From assembly GCA_013792135.1 (NCBI GenBank), contig VMSP01000183.1:1-39917 (forward strand): a DNA stretch of 39,917 bases. Direction: 5' to 3'. Position numbers and translations under genes: made by a program. The stretch comes from Desulfocapsa sp. GTDB taxonomy: Bacteria > Desulfobacterota > Desulfobulbia > Desulfobulbales > Desulfocapsaceae. Below the pieces are notes generated by a model. It made no database searches, was not told the origin of the DNA, and saw only the letters and a list, made by a program, of their open reading frames with translations. Below, one piece after another: positions 32,451-39,917 of this stretch; position 1 is the stretch's first letter; every line of letters begins with the position of its first letter.

Positions 32451-33688
32451 AGAGCAACGATGCGATATCATTATATGTCTCCGCGGTCATGCCTGACGGA
32501 GAAGTGGTCTATGTGGGCCGGTTGTTGTCGCGCAACCTGCACTCTTCCGACCGGAAAGAAGGTTTTTTTAAGTACGATGAAGGATACCTGAGAAGGCAGG
32601 ACGCCTATCCTCTTGACCCGATTCATCTCCCGCTTGGCCCCGGGATCTTTGAGGCCAGACGTGGGGAAACAGGAGTGCATGGGGTCTTTGATGACTCTCT
32701 GCCCGACGCTTGGGGCCGAACCATTCTGGCGAAACGAGCCGGACTGGACAAATCCCGATTGACTTCCGCTCGCCTTCTGGCGGCCTTGAAGGGCTCGGGC
32801 TTAGGCTGCTTGCTTTATGCGGAAAAATATCCTGCAAAGGTTCGTTGTGTCGATCAAAGTATCGACTTCAAGCGTATCAGCGCCGCCATTGGCGAGGCGG
32901 GGGTGCTTGAGGCCAATATCGACACGGGAAACAAGGAGCTCAAACATATCCTTGCCTGCGGCAGTTCGGCCGGTGGGGCGAGACCCAAGGTGCTTGTCCG
33001 TATGGAGGACCACCTGTGGCTGGCCAAGTTCTCCAGTATCCGCGATATTGGACCCGCGCTTTTTGTCTCCCTCGAACAGGCAGGAATGCTTTTGGCACAG
33101 GAAGCGGGGCTGAAAATCCCGGAGCTGAAACGAGTCACCGTTGAGAACCGGGAAATCCTGCTGGTGAAACGTTTTGATGTGACAACGGCAGGTGGGCGTA
33201 ACGCCATCGTGAGCATGCGTACCCTGACCGGCGAAGAAGATCCGTATCTGGTGTCATATGCGGATGTTGCGGGCGTCATCCGGCGCATATCCGACCGCCC
33301 GGATGTGGATCTGGAAAGCCTTTTCCGCTGGATGCTGGTCAACGTGCTGCTGCAGAATACGGACGATCATCTGCAGAATTTTTCGATGCTGCATACTGAT
33401 TCGGGGTGGATGCTCTCTCCCGCATATGACATCACGCCGAATATCTATCAGGAAAGCCATATCCTGCAAATCAACGGTAAAGACGGCATGTTCACCCGCG
33501 AGGACATCGTCAGTGAAGGGCGGCGATTTGGTTTATCACCACAGAAATGTCGCCGGTTGCTTTTGGAGGTGTATGCAAAGCTGGCAGGGTGGGAAGATGT
33601 TTTTGAGCAGTGTGGAGTGCCGGGGCAGCACACGCAAACATTACGAGAAAGTATCAAGCAGAAGCGGAAGCTGGTGCTAACCACGTAA
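32447..33688 (+). CDS. hipA: HipA-family serine/threonine kinase toxin
   Basis: A 413-residue protein starting with GTG that overlaps the regulator's stop codon. The N-terminal coupling domain (VVYVGRLLSRN, GVFDDSLPDAWGR) precedes the kinase domain. Key elements are present: CGSSAGGARPKVLV (the phosphate-binding loop region), LAKFSS, the catalytic NTDDHLQN with Asn304, Asp306, His308 and Asn311, and the metal-binding LSPAYDITPN. HipA proteins phosphorylate glutamyl-tRNA synthetase or other translation factors and slow growth. All visible catalytic residues are intact, so an active toxin is likely. The target is not predictable. Confidence 0.92.
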   Translation: MKSNDAISLYVSAVMPDGEVVYVGRLLSRNLHSSDRKEGFFKYDEGYLRRQDAYPLDPIHLPLGPGIFEARRGETGVHGVFDDSLPDAWGRTILAKRAGLDKSRLTSARLLAALKGSGLGCLLYAEKYPAKVRCVDQSIDFKRISAAIGEAGVLEANIDTGNKELKHILACGSSAGGARPKVLVRMEDHLWLAKFSSIRDIGPALFVSLEQAGMLLAQEAGLKIPELKRVTVENREILLVKRFDVTTAGGRNAIVSMRTLTGEEDPYLVSYADVAGVIRRISDRPDVDLESLFRWMLVNVLLQNTDDHLQNFSMLHTDSGWMLSPAYDITPNIYQESHILQINGKDGMFTREDIVSEGRRFGLSPQKCRRLLLEVYAKLAGWEDVFEQCGVPGQHTQTLRESIKQKRKLVLTT

Positions 33689-33730
33689 CCTGTTTAACGT
33701 GTTCATGTTCACGGTCGCACGCTCCGCTCC

Positions 33731-35458
33731 CTACACAGTAACGGTCTCCTCCGGTTTTTGCTGTTCCTCATCGATGAGTTCCTTCATGTCCATGGCATGG
33801 TCAAATTCGCGGATCTCCTTCTCGGTAAGGAGCAGATCTTTGAGGGCAAATACCTGGAGCCGGCTGGACTGGCTGAAGAGTCGGTTGGCCATGAGCAGGG
33901 AGGCGATTTCCAGTTCATTAATCTCTCCAGCGGCGGCCCTCTTCATCACCATCTGGATGCACTGCTTGTCCATCTGCTCAATGTGAACCACCGTCCGCAG
34001 CAGACTACGGTATTGTTCCTGCGGATTGTCAATCGCCTGGAAGCGGTTGATGTCATGGTACAGTTCCACCAGGCGGCGGCGAAACACTTTGTACTGCTGA
34101 TTCAGGTATTCATTGTCGGAGCTCTCAAACTCGTCCATGTCACTTTTCATCCCCTTGGTGTTTTTGATGGAGTTCATGATATTGCGCGAGGCATAAATCA
34201 TCCGCTCCAGTTCTTTGGCCTCTTTCTTTGCCAGTTGGGCACTGAGCAGCTTAGCGTAAAACTCGATGATCTCACCGTGGAGGAGCTTCACATTTTCATA
34301 AAAATCAGGGAGTGTGCCGCGTTTGGGTAAGTTTTTCTCAAAGGGCAGGGTGTGGTCAAAGATCAACTTGTCGTCGATATTGAAAGTTCTGAGGCTGTAT
34401 AGCTGACACTCTTCAAAAAGGTGAAGGATCTCATTACGCAGGGAGGCAGTGGCCGCATCCGTAACTTCCGTGGGGGTATTGTTGAGATAGACGGTCAGCA
34501 CCTCCTTGCGGTCGGGAAAGGTGCGGACCAAAAAACGAGCAAGAATCCCGATAAAGGGAAAAAAGATGATCACGCCCATGACGTTGAAAAGGGTATGAAA
34601 GAGGGCCAGGGCCATGACCGCGTCGGTGGAGATATCAATGAAACGGGAAACCAGCCACGACAGGGGTTGCAGGGCGGCAAAGGCCACGATGCCGGTCCCC
34701 AGGTTAAAGACCAGATGGCTGGTACTCACCCGTTTCTTGGACTGGATCCCTCCGATGGAACCGAGAAGTACGGTAACAGTGGTGCCGATATTGGCGCCGA
34801 TGACCATGGCCAGTGAGCTCTCAAAGTTGATCAGGCCGGTGTTCAGTCCGGTAAGGACGATGGCGATGGAGGCCGAGCTTGACTGCATCAGGGCCGTGAC
34901 CACAATGCCGAAGACAAGATAGAGCCAGAGCCCGTAATCGGCAATGGTACTGATGTCGATATGCTGGGCAAAGTTTTCCACACTGGTCTTCATGAAATCG
35001 AGACCGAGAAAGAGAAAGCCGAAACCGATCAGCAGCCTGCTGCCCTGAAAGAGCTTGGAAGAGGGGCCGAAGACAATGAAAATGAGCCCTCCGGCGGCGA
35101 CCAGAGGCAGGGCAAAGGCCTCGATCTTCAGTTTAAAGCCGAAAACAGCTACGATCCAGGAGGTAAGGGTGGTGCCGATATTGGCGCCCATCATTACCCC
35201 GATCCCGTTTTCCATGGTCATCACTCCTGCCCCGACAAAGGCCAGGACCATGAGAGAGACCGCCGAACTGGACTGGAGGATCCCGGTGATAAAGGCGCCG
35301 CTGCCGATGGAGCGCAGGCGGCCGTTGGTATAATACCTGATCATCTGGCGGAAGGCCCTGCCGGACATGGCCTTGATGGCATCCTCCAGGAGAAACATCC
35401 CGTAGAGGAAGATGGAGAGACCGGCCAGCAGTTTCCAGAGATCTAAGGAATCATTCAT
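33731..35458 (-). CDS. Na/Pi cotransporter family protein with PhoU-like domain
   Basis: A 575-residue protein. The membrane half has the two internal QSSSA motifs of the family (GILQSSSAVSLMVLAF and ALMQSSSASIAIVL), each followed by GANIGTT. Residues from about 340 form a soluble helical domain like PhoU (LRNEILHLFEECQLYSL, LERMIYASRNIMNSIKN). The family imports phosphate with sodium, or exports it in some bacteria. There is no good ribosome binding site before the ATG at 35458. It overlaps the stop of a 48-codon ORF (ATGAATGA), so translation may be coupled. It converges with hipA. Confidence 0.93.
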   Translation of the reverse strand: MNDSLDLWKLLAGLSIFLYGMFLLEDAIKAMSGRAFRQMIRYYTNGRLRSIGSGAFITGILQSSSAVSLMVLAFVGAGVMTMENGIGVMMGANIGTTLTSWIVAVFGFKLKIEAFALPLVAAGGLIFIVFGPSSKLFQGSRLLIGFGFLFLGLDFMKTSVENFAQHIDISTIADYGLWLYLVFGIVVTALMQSSSASIAIVLTGLNTGLINFESSLAMVIGANIGTTVTVLLGSIGGIQSKKRVSTSHLVFNLGTGIVAFAALQPLSWLVSRFIDISTDAVMALALFHTLFNVMGVIIFFPFIGILARFLVRTFPDRKEVLTVYLNNTPTEVTDAATASLRNEILHLFEECQLYSLRTFNIDDKLIFDHTLPFEKNLPKRGTLPDFYENVKLLHGEIIEFYAKLLSAQLAKKEAKELERMIYASRNIMNSIKNTKGMKSDMDEFESSDNEYLNQQYKVFRRRLVELYHDINRFQAIDNPQEQYRSLLRTVVHIEQMDKQCIQMVMKRAAAGEINELEIASLLMANRLFSQSSRLQVFALKDLLLTEKEIREFDHAMDMKELIDEEQQKPEETVTV

Positions 35459-35597
35459 AAGCGTGACCGACAGTGGAAAAACAATTGATTAATCCTTTCC
35501 CCATATGTCTTCCGTCTGATCTGATGCAAAGCAGCGAAGAGGGAAGATAAAAAAACATCAGCGACATGATCTTAAGAAGGTCAATTGAGATCGCCAT
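35451..35597 (-). CDS. Small leader-like ORF overlapping the transporter start
   Basis: A 48-residue frame with AGAGGA at good spacing before the ATG at 35597. The peptide begins MAISIDLLKIMSLMFFYL and is hydrophobic at the N-terminus, then polar. Its stop lies inside ATGAATGA, where the ATG is the transporter start. It begins 10 bases after the stop of the 98-residue membrane protein. The signals favour real translation, perhaps as a coupling peptide, but the sequence is not recognised and it could be a chance frame. Confidence 0.5.
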   Translation of the reverse strand: MAISIDLLKIMSLMFFYLPSSLLCIRSDGRHMGKGLINCFSTVGHAYE

Positions 35598-35607
35598 TGA
35601 TTCCTCT

Positions 35608-35904
35608 TTACTGGCCAACCCCTTTACCGGTATATTCAATAATTGCATGGACAAGACCGGCAAAAATTCCTATGGTGAAAAACAATCGAAAGCGGCGTTC
35701 CCATGACACCTTTTCGCCCTCGGACATGTATTGCAGCAGGGCGATGACAAACCATGTGACGCCGGCCACATAGGGCGCAGTCTGCAGGATCTGCCACAGG
35801 GTGGACTGCACGGTCACCGTCAGATCGGCACCAGGCCGCAGATTAAAAAGCAGGTAGCCTGCCGCCGTCAGATAAAATGATACTTTTTCCTTCACACTTT
35901 GCAT
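35608..35904 (-). CDS. Small membrane protein of unknown function
   Basis: About 98 residues from the ATG at 35904. It has three hydrophobic segments (VSFYLTAAGYLLFN, YVAGVTWFVIALLQYM and LFFTIGIFAGLVHAII) separated by short charged loops, and a basic loop SWERRFR before the last. The frame stays open upstream to 36093, but that part overlaps the divergent gene. It is probably the first gene of an operon with the small ORF and the Na/Pi transporter. Its ATG abuts that of the divergent gene as CATATG. I do not recognise the family. Confidence 0.65.
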   Translation of the reverse strand: MQSVKEKVSFYLTAAGYLLFNLRPGADLTVTVQSTLWQILQTAPYVAGVTWFVIALLQYMSEGEKVSWERRFRLFFTIGIFAGLVHAIIEYTGKGVGQ

Positions 35905-37035
35905 ATGAACACTCTTGATACGCTTTATTTCCCGGATACAGTTCTTCCCCTGTATCAGCAGTTGCCCCTGGCCCTTTTCTTCCATAGTGTCCATCTGCTC
36001 CAGCCCGTTGAACAGGAAGGGAAGGAAGAGCAGGACGCTTCTTTGATCCCAGAAAGTCATCTTTTCACGGAAACAGGGTTCTGTCAAGAACATACTCCTT
36101 TAGGGCTGGGAGTGGACCGGGATCGTTTTCTGCATCTCCTTCATGATATCAGGAACAGAAAAGATAATTATGTTGAGCAGTTGAATTATCTTTCTCTTGC
36201 CTCTCTGTCGGCGCCGCCCAGTCGTGGTGATAATTCCAAGCTGACGATTATCTCTTCACTTCTCCAGGGCATGGATAAAGACGCTGAGGGCCATGATGAG
36301 GCCCTGTGGCAGGCCCGGTTGGTGCTGAAGATCGCTGAGGTCCTTGACAGGGAAGAAGAAGAACTGGCCCAGCAACTGGCCGCTATCGATGATGAGGAAA
36401 TAGCCCTGTTCAGAAGTCTGCAGGGAGAAATCAGGGAGAGTGGGGACGAGGATGTTGTTGAGGAAGATCCTTTTATTGAACTCCTGGAACTGAAACAGAA
36501 GATGAATCAACCCCGGCCAGGGATGATCAAAAATCGTCTTCGTGCCTGGAGCAGACTCTATCTGTCAGGCCCCTTGCCGGAGAACTTCTGCTTGTGGACA
36601 ACCAGGCGTCAGGAGGCCGCGGATATCCTTCTGGAAAAGTATGAACAAGAATGTGGACAGGCACCGCTAACAGTTCTGCAGATTGATCTTCCAGCCAGGA
36701 TCAGCCAGGAGAATGCCGAGGCGGTACGAGAAATCGAGCAGTTCAGGGACGATATGCGGGCTCATCTGCAGGAGATGACTGCAGCCCTGGGCGAGCTGGT
36801 CAAGGCCGGAAACCTGAACGTCAGTGATCCGGCCTTGCTTCTGCCCCAGGCGGAGATATGGAAGGAGGTGTGGAACTCCAAGCTGGAATCCTCTTTTCCG
36901 GCCAGCCAATATGGGCGCACGCCTCTGACCCTCCATCTGTTGGCCGAGATGCCTTTTTCGGAGTTGATTGGAGAACCGCGTGGCACCGAGATGAAATCCC
37001 CTGCCCGCCATGCACTGCTGGCAGTCTGCGTTTAA
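35905..37035 (+). CDS. Hypothetical cytoplasmic protein, acidic and helical
   Basis: About 376 residues from the ATG at 35905; no ribosome binding site is visible, and TTG at 35899 is an alternative. It starts MNTLDTLYFPDTVLP and lacks a signal peptide. The middle is rich in acidic helices (VLDREEEELAQQLAAIDDE and ESGDEDVVEEDPFIELLE). The later part has LRAWSRLYLSGPLPENFCLWTT and a C-terminal helix-rich segment (REIEQFRDDMRAHLQEM). I have a faint impression of relatives in Desulfobulbales, but I know no function. It is divergent from the membrane-protein operon and convergent with rsmE, with eight bases between stop codons. Confidence 0.8.
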   Translation: MNTLDTLYFPDTVLPLYQQLPLALFFHSVHLLQPVEQEGKEEQDASLIPESHLFTETGFCQEHTPLGLGVDRDRFLHLLHDIRNRKDNYVEQLNYLSLASLSAPPSRGDNSKLTIISSLLQGMDKDAEGHDEALWQARLVLKIAEVLDREEEELAQQLAAIDDEEIALFRSLQGEIRESGDEDVVEEDPFIELLELKQKMNQPRPGMIKNRLRAWSRLYLSGPLPENFCLWTTRRQEAADILLEKYEQECGQAPLTVLQIDLPARISQENAEAVREIEQFRDDMRAHLQEMTAALGELVKAGNLNVSDPALLLPQAEIWKEVWNSKLESSFPASQYGRTPLTLHLLAEMPFSELIGEPRGTEMKSPARHALLAVCV

Positions 37036-37043
37036 GGGCGAGA

Positions 37044-37784
37044 TTACATATCGCCAGCCAGATAGCGAACAATAGAAACAGCGGCCACTGTGGCGGTCTC
37101 GGCCCTCAAAATACGCGGCCCGAGGGTGACGCTTTTATAGCCGGAGCGGCTGGCAAGCTCAACCTCCTCTTTGCTGAAGCCACCCTCAGGCCCCAGCAGG
37201 AGATGGATCTGCTCAAAATCAGTAAAGGGCGGCAGGTCGTGCAGGCTGGTTGCTTTTTCCTCTTCCCAGAACAGGATGCGCAGGGTGCGCTGCTCCGGAC
37301 TGGCAGAGGAACATAACTCGGTCAATGAAAGAGCATCTTTTAGTTCCATGGGGCGGGGTCGGGAACACTGTTTGCAGGCCGATTCCACGATCCGCTGCCA
37401 GCGTGGCTGCCGTTTGTTGCCACGCTGCTCATCATCCAGCTTTCCCTGGCAGCGGCTGCTGATAAAAGGGCTAAAGCTGGCGACTCCCAGTTCCGTACAT
37501 TTCTCAACGACAAAATCCATCTTGGCATTTTTCAGCATTGCCTGTTCCACATGCAGCATCACCCTTCCCTCCTGCTGATCGGCATCAGCCGTCAGGATGC
37601 GGGCAACAATCTGTCTGCCGATGTTGGTTATCTCAGCCAGATAACGCATCCCCGTACCATCAAAGAGCTGGATCTGGGAGCCAACGTGCAGACGCAGGGA
37701 CTTGGAGATATGACGTGATTCGGTCTCGGGCAACAGGACCTCATCGCCATTTCTATCAGCCTGTTCAAAAAAAAATCTACGCAT
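37044..37784 (-). CDS. rsmE: 16S rRNA (uracil-1498-N3)-methyltransferase RsmE
   Basis: About 246 residues. The start MRRFFFEQ at 37784 fits the family; a TTG at 37790 would add two residues. The N-terminal PUA-like part has HISKSLRLHVGSQIQLFDGTG. The SPOUT methyltransferase core has VEKCTELGVASFSPFISSR, the AdoMet-binding LLLGPEGGFSKEEVE and the knot motif VTLGPRILRAETATVAAV. It methylates U1498 of 16S rRNA using AdoMet. A MITE-like element lies 16 bases upstream of the start, so the promoter must lie in or beyond that element. Confidence 0.96.
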   Translation of the reverse strand: MRRFFFEQADRNGDEVLLPETESRHISKSLRLHVGSQIQLFDGTGMRYLAEITNIGRQIVARILTADADQQEGRVMLHVEQAMLKNAKMDFVVEKCTELGVASFSPFISSRCQGKLDDEQRGNKRQPRWQRIVESACKQCSRPRPMELKDALSLTELCSSASPEQRTLRILFWEEEKATSLHDLPPFTDFEQIHLLLGPEGGFSKEEVELASRSGYKSVTLGPRILRAETATVAAVSIVRYLAGDM

Positions 37785-37800
37785 TATCAACAGTCGTCTA

Positions 37801-37929
37801 GTGGATGGTTAAGTAAAAAAGCTCAAAGACAAGGCGCACAAATTCTGAGGAATGAGGCGTACAATAGGTACGTCGATGTGACGAAGGATGCAGTACAACG
37901 CAGAATTTGGGCTTTTTTACAACGCCATC
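37801..37929. mobile_element. MITE-like element with terminal inverted repeats
   Basis: The ends GATGGTTAAGTAAAAAAGC (from 37804) and GCTTTTTTACAACGCCATC (to 37929) are imperfect inverted repeats sharing GATGG and GTAAAAAAGC-like parts. A second inner pair, AAATTCTG and CAGAATTT, lies inside, with GTAC/GTAC near the centre. The unit is about 130 bases and has no coding capacity. I recall similar repeats (AAGGCGCA, GAATGAGGCGTAC, GGGCTTTTT, ACGCCATC) scattered in Desulfobacterota genomes. One end overlaps the ferredoxin stop codon, and the whole fills the gap between the ferredoxin and rsmE. Confidence 0.65.
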
Positions 37930-38113
37930 AAATCTCGGTGACGGTACAGGCCCCATTGGGACAAACCTCAACACAGGTCTCACAGCCGATACATTCGTCG
38001 GCGTTCACTGGTTCCGCCTTGCCGTTAATCAACTCATAGACGGCTGATGGACAGGCACTGATACACTCTTCACTTCCCTGACATTTATCTTTATCAACAA
38101 TGACTTCCCACAT
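37928..38113 (-). CDS. Two-cluster ferredoxin with a Ser substitution
   Basis: A 61-residue ferredoxin. The ATG at 38113 has AAGGAG eight bases upstream. The second cluster motif is complete (CIGCETCVEVCP). The first reads CQGSEECISACP, where the second cysteine of the usual C-x2-C-x2-C-x3-C is Ser. Related proteins often have Asp or another residue there, which allows a 3Fe-4S cluster or a convertible 3Fe/4Fe cluster. The likely role is electron transfer in anaerobic metabolism. No partner enzyme is adjacent. Confidence 0.93.
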   Translation of the reverse strand: MWEVIVDKDKCQGSEECISACPSAVYELINGKAEPVNADECIGCETCVEVCPNGACTVTEI

Positions 38114-38197
38114 GGCAATGCTCCTTGGGTTACTGGTTCGGTGGTTTATTTTTGACCATCATATATAAGGTACTCTCAAAAGGGATTAGCTGACACG

Positions 38198-39917
38198 CTA
38201 TTTCTTTCCATTATTCATTATAGCCGGCAGGAACATGGTCCAGGGAAAGCTGCTCTCAAACCTGGCACCGACGGACAGAGCTTGGTCAACTGTAATGACA
38301 CAGGTATCCTCTGTGCCTGAACAGGCCCCGGACCAGCCTTTGAATGTAGACTTGGCATCCGCTGTTGCGGTCAGGGTCACTTCCGTATTGTAATCATAGG
38401 TTTCGTCGCAGTCCAGACCGCAATCGATGCCTGTCGGGTCACTGGTAACTGTGCCATTGCCTTCAAGGAGGATGGAGAGACTATAGGTGTCAAGCGTGAA
38501 GGTGGCGGTCACCGTTTTCGCACTATCAAGACTGGTGAAGGAACATGTTGCCGCTGTTGTTGTCCCTCCGGTTGTTGTGCAGCCGCTCCACGCCACGGTG
38601 GAGCCGGTCTCCGCCGTGGCGGTAAGGGTGATGGCGCTGCCATGGTCAAGGAGCGATGATATCCCACTGCTTTCGGCCGGATAGGTAAAACTGATACCGC
38701 CCGTGTCAGAGGCTACCGTGCCGCTGCCGTTGCCGGCTGCGTTGGCGGTAACCGTGTACTGGTTCAGGGTAAAGGTGGCGGTTACTGTTTTTGCACTATC
38801 AAGACTGGCGAAGGAGCAGGTTGCCGCTGTTGTTGTTCCGCTTGTCTCTGCACAACCGCTCCATGTGACCGTGAAGCCGGACTCTGCCGTCGCTGTTAGG
38901 GTGATGGGAGTACCATGATCAAGGGCTGAAGATATTCCGCTGCTTCCGGCCGGATAGGAATAACTGATATCACCTACGTCAGAGACTATTGTGCCGTTGC
39001 CGTTGCCGGCAGCGTTGGCGGTAACGGTATACTGGTTCAGAGTGAAAGTGGCAGTTACTGCTTTTGCACTATCAAGGCTGGAGAAGGAGCAGGTTGCCGC
39101 TGTTGTCGTCCCTCCGGTTGTGGCACAGTCGCTCCATGTGACCGTAGAGCCGGTCTCCGCCGTGGCGGTTAGGGTTATGGCGCTGCCATGGTCAAGGAGC
39201 GAAGATACATCGCTGGACTTGGCCGGATAGGTATAACTGATACCGCCAGCGTCGGATACCACAGTGCCGCTGCCGTTGCCGGCAGCGTTGGCGGTAACTG
39301 TGTACTGGTTCAGGGTGAAGGTGGCGGTTACCGAACGGGCCTGGTCCATAGAGACAATACAGTCTCCTGAGCCGCTACAGGCCCCCGACCATCCGCTGAA
39401 GACAGTTTCCAGCCCGGGAGTGGCTGTGAGGGTGACCGACATGTTGGGATCAAAGCTTGCAGAACATTCTGAACCGCAGTCGATGCCTGCCGGGCTGCTG
39501 GTAACCGAGCCGTTTCCATTCCCCTCTTGGCTGACGCTGAGCCGTGTGTTAGTCATATATTCCACCGCTCCCATATCCACGGTGTCAACCTCACGCGGGA
39601 AGCCGCTGCCTCGCTGGTCAAGGGTCAGGTCCAAGGCATTACTGCCTGTGCTGATGCAGGGACTAATGTCCCTGAGGACATGGGTTTGCGTTGATCCACC
39701 GTAATTCCCTAAAGGGAAGAGTAAAGCCTCCTGGCCGACGATATTGTTATTTACGCCGTCGGTGATGGTATGGCCTGCGGCAGTGGCCACGAGGGAATGA
39801 TCGGCGTTGATGGTTGCACCATAACTGTAGATATCGGGAGCCGAGTTTGCGGCATTGTAATTATAACTGACAATCGAACTGTTCAAGTTCAGGATTCCAA
39901 AAGAGAGATGCAGTCCA
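38198..39917 (-). CDS. Repeat-rich surface protein, C-terminal part
   Basis: At least 572 residues; the frame is open at the window edge, so the start is missing. The first part ends a choice-of-anchor Q / beta-helix module (LGNYGGSTQTHVL, ISPCISTGSNALD, DTVDMGAVEY). Then come InlB-B-like or bacterial-Ig-like repeats: one with GNGNGSVTSSPAGIDCG and FSGWSGACSGSGDC, three closely related 91-residue units (38495-39313), and a last with EGNGTVTSDPTGIDCG. The protein ends FPWTMFLPAIMNNGKK, without a sortase or autotransporter signal that I can see. It is probably exported and acts in adhesion or polymer binding, but this is inference. Cys pairs in the repeats suggest disulphides. Confidence 0.88.
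   Translation of the reverse strand, partial: GLHLSFGILNLNSSIVSYNYNAANSAPDIYSYGATINADHSLVATAAGHTITDGVNNNIVGQEALLFPLGNYGGSTQTHVLRDISPCISTGSNALDLTLDQRGSGFPREVDTVDMGAVEYMTNTRLSVSQEGNGNGSVTSSPAGIDCGSECSASFDPNMSVTLTATPGLETVFSGWSGACSGSGDCIVSMDQARSVTATFTLNQYTVTANAAGNGSGTVVSDAGGISYTYPAKSSDVSSLLDHGSAITLTATAETGSTVTWSDCATTGGTTTAATCSFSSLDSAKAVTATFTLNQYTVTANAAGNGNGTIVSDVGDISYSYPAGSSGISSALDHGTPITLTATAESGFTVTWSGCAETSGTTTAATCSFASLDSAKTVTATFTLNQYTVTANAAGNGSGTVASDTGGISFTYPAESSGISSLLDHGSAITLTATAETGSTVAWSGCTTTGGTTTAATCSFTSLDSAKTVTATFTLDTYSLSILLEGNGTVTSDPTGIDCGLDCDETYDYNTEVTLTATADAKSTFKGWSGACSGTEDTCVITVDQALSVGARFESSFPWTMFLPAIMNNGKK
38495..39313 (-). repeat. Three tandem 273-bp coding repeats
   Basis: Units begin (minus strand) at 39313, 39040 and 38767 with codons for LNQYTVTANAAGNG, each exactly 273 bases (91 codons) long. 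They are highly similar but not identical. They differ mainly in short stretches such as YPAKSSDVSS, YPAGSSGISS and YPAESSGISS. The exact length suggests recent unit duplication, and copy number may vary between strains. Confidence 0.9.

Noticed and set aside
36511-36535. Possible ninth intragenic repeat copy (GGCCAGGGATGATC) in the hypothetical gene
   Set aside because: Only about ten bases match and the middle and second box of the element are absent.
37798-37983. Minus-strand frame of 61 codons between ferredoxin and rsmE
   Set aside because: It is mostly the MITE-like element and overlaps the ferredoxin gene; no ribosome binding site fits.
1-39917. CRISPR arrays, tRNA or rRNA genes, and complete insertion sequences
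   Set aside because: No regularly spaced direct repeats with spacers, no tRNA-like cloverleaf and no transposase were recognised by eye; a covariance-model search would be needed to be certain about small RNAs.

Overview
The window looks like chromosomal DNA of an anaerobic, Gram-negative, Desulfobacterota-type bacterium, possibly of the Desulfobulbales. This is inferred from the gene mix: MobB, a small clostridial-type ferredoxin, a membrane polyferredoxin, a B12-type radical SAM enzyme, RecBCD and a large choice-of-anchor Q surface protein. No rRNA, tRNA, complete insertion sequence or CRISPR array was seen.

Layout. 1-580: start of a small membrane protein reading leftward, then a mostly empty stretch. 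581-3436: a B12-type radical SAM protein and mobB, separated by two related hairpins. 3446-7547: a fused SpmA/SpmB nucleoside-gate protein, a GGDEF diguanylate cyclase and a beta-CASP metallo-beta-lactamase. 7568-12449: an operon of an REC/HD-GYP regulator followed by a hybrid histidine kinase with its own Hpt domain. 12650-13834: a NapH-like polyferredoxin. 13992-22841: a tightly overlapping recC-recB-recD operon. 22888-23212: a small conserved gene behind the stump of a P-loop (zeta-toxin-like) gene. 23347-30075: a type I restriction-modification operon, hsdM-hsdS-rhuM-hsdR, preceded by a small SH3-like gene and a stand-alone AsnC-type sensor domain. 30813-33688: a DUF4143 ATPase and a HipB/HipA pair. 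33731-35904: a probable three-gene operon ending in a Na/Pi cotransporter. 35905-38113: an unknown protein, rsmE, a MITE-like element and a ferredoxin. 38198-39917: the C-terminal part of a repeat-rich surface protein.

The most striking observation is a family of eight copies of a roughly 50-57 bp repeat, all lying inside coding sequences and none breaking the reading frame. One is near the C-terminus of the radical SAM protein, one in the kinase, three in recD and three in recC. They occur in both orientations relative to the host gene and are read in three different frames. Several fall between residues that are normally close together in the host family, so they look like in-frame insertions into loops. 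This resembles in principle the protein-coding palindromic elements of Rickettsia, but the repeat here is not palindromic; it contains an internal direct repeat of CCARGGAYGG. I do not recognise it as a described family.

Other items worth checking: the zeta-like stump, a leader-like small ORF overlapping the start of the phosphate transporter, divergent genes whose start codons abut as CATATG, a ferredoxin with Ser in place of a cluster cysteine, and a MITE-like inverted-repeat element next to rsmE.
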